Made by a program: the position numbers and the translations under genes. This document shows positions 63,612 through 64,000 of a DNA stretch of 64,000 nt, piece by piece. The notes beneath the pieces were generated by a model. That model saw only the letters and a list, made by a program, of their open reading frames with translations, made no database searches and was not told where the DNA came from. Origin of the DNA: Bacteroidota bacterium (GTDB lineage Bacteria; Bacteroidota; Bacteroidia; Chitinophagales; Saprospiraceae). The DNA is taken from contig JAKQLF010000122.1 in NCBI GenBank assembly GCA_029567325.1, positions 21,704 through 85,703 on the forward strand. Reading direction: 5' to 3'. Each line of letters starts with the position of its first letter. Positions within the stretch are counted from its first letter, which is position 1.

Positions 63612-63693
63612 TTTTTATGATCTTTATGATTGAGAATTGATTTCATATTTGAGTCAAGTGATTTAATTATATTGGTCACTCACCTCGAAACCT

Positions 63694-64000
63694 TTATTCG
63701 TCTCTCAGCCTGTTTTGAATTTCATTTCTTTTTAATTCCTGTTCTTGCTGTTTTTCCAACTTTCGTTGTTCATACCTTTCCTTCTCCTGGACATCATCAC
63801 TATTATACCTTTTGATGATTTCCTTGACCAGTCTGTGTCTTACCACATCTTCTTCATTGAGAAAAACCTGAGCAATGCCATTGATGTTGGACAAAATGTG
63901 CAGTGCTTTATTGAGCCCCGATTTCTGATTATAGGGCAGGTCTATCTGGGTAAGGTCACCTGTAATGATGCATTTTGCATTTGGGCCCAAACGAGTAAGA
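63694..64000 (-). CDS. phoH: PhoH-like protein, C-terminal part (runs off the window)
   Basis: The frame enters the window from the right edge (complement of 64000) and reads about 102 residues to the stop at 63694. LTRLGPNAKCIITGDLTQIDLP is the PhoH Walker B/GDxTQIDLP region. The C-terminal part ends in a charged coiled coil (EKERYEQRKLEKQQEQELK). PhoH is a P-loop ATPase of unclear role, induced by phosphate starvation in E. coli. Only the C-terminal part is present; the start lies outside. Confidence 0.9.
   Translation of the reverse strand, partial: LTRLGPNAKCIITGDLTQIDLPYNQKSGLNKALHILSNINGIAQVFLNEEDVVRHRLVKEIIKRYNSDDVQEKERYEQRKLEKQQEQELKRNEIQNRLRDE

Overview
The window is about 64 kb of AT-rich, gene-dense bacterial chromosome from a member of the Bacteroidota, most likely a Saprospiria-like lineage (inference). 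The supporting evidence is: several secreted proteins ending in type IX secretion (T9SS) type A sorting domains, the gliding lipoprotein GldB, a TonB-dependent receptor paired with a DUF4249-like lipoprotein, the Bacteroidota-specific families DUF4294 and DUF4834, and many -7 promoter elements of the Bacteroidota form TAnnTTTG. Most of the window is core metabolism and information processing. There is one tRNA (Cys, GCA) and no rRNA, CRISPR array, prophage or intact insertion sequence.

Layout. 0-2.3 kb: an ABC-2 permease and a zinc aspartoacylase/AstE-type hydrolase. 2.5-11.4 kb is the accessory part: a TonB-dependent receptor with its lipoprotein, an orphan secreted protein, a DUF7151-repeat surface protein, an LRR-like surface protein that seems cut off at its C-terminus and lies between two copies of a degenerate 48-bp repeat, a 0.7-kb gene-free stretch with a strong hairpin, and a two-gene GNAT-HTH module that looks like a toxin-antitoxin pair. 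11.5-16.5 kb: gltX, a 56-codon gene, mreB, a VanX-like lipoprotein dipeptidase and cinA. 16.4-25.8 kb: secreted and envelope proteins (a reprolysin-like protease with T9SS tail, an unknown 1172-aa outer-membrane protein, a beta-barrel), a YraN nuclease and another T9SS protein. 26.3-31.1 kb: sucA, radA and an orphan gene. 31.4-36.4 kb: secreted and lipoprotein genes, an O-methyltransferase, an EamA transporter, DUF4294 and a polysaccharide-deacetylase-like protein. 36.4-39.6 kb: gmd, a GT39-type membrane protein and a transglutaminase-like protein. 39.7-41.8 kb: a selU-selD operon for tRNA 2-selenouridine. 42-48.7 kb: gldB, an OmpA-family protein, and an mfd-DUF4834-rluA operon. 49.2-64 kb: an inositol-phosphatase-family enzyme, an acyl-CoA oxidase-type enzyme with a TerB-like N-terminal region, rfaE2/flippase/panD, metZ, osmC, tRNA-Cys, a lytic transglycosylase, hisS-gatA, pheS, aroA with a TonB-domain protein, and the end of phoH.

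Small repeats are the other notable content. A MITE-like family has one full copy (162 bp, 20146-20307) and one internally deleted copy (70 bp, 30475-30544). A second family made of two adjacent hairpins occurs once at 31249 and twice in tandem at 34575-34747. Neither is explained by a gene in the window.

The best candidates for something under-described are the GNAT-HTH pair with a small inverted repeat upstream, the TerB-like/acyl-CoA oxidase fusion, the transglutaminase-like/GT39 pair, and the two small repeat families. Protein assignments come from reading motifs in the translations; no database search was run.
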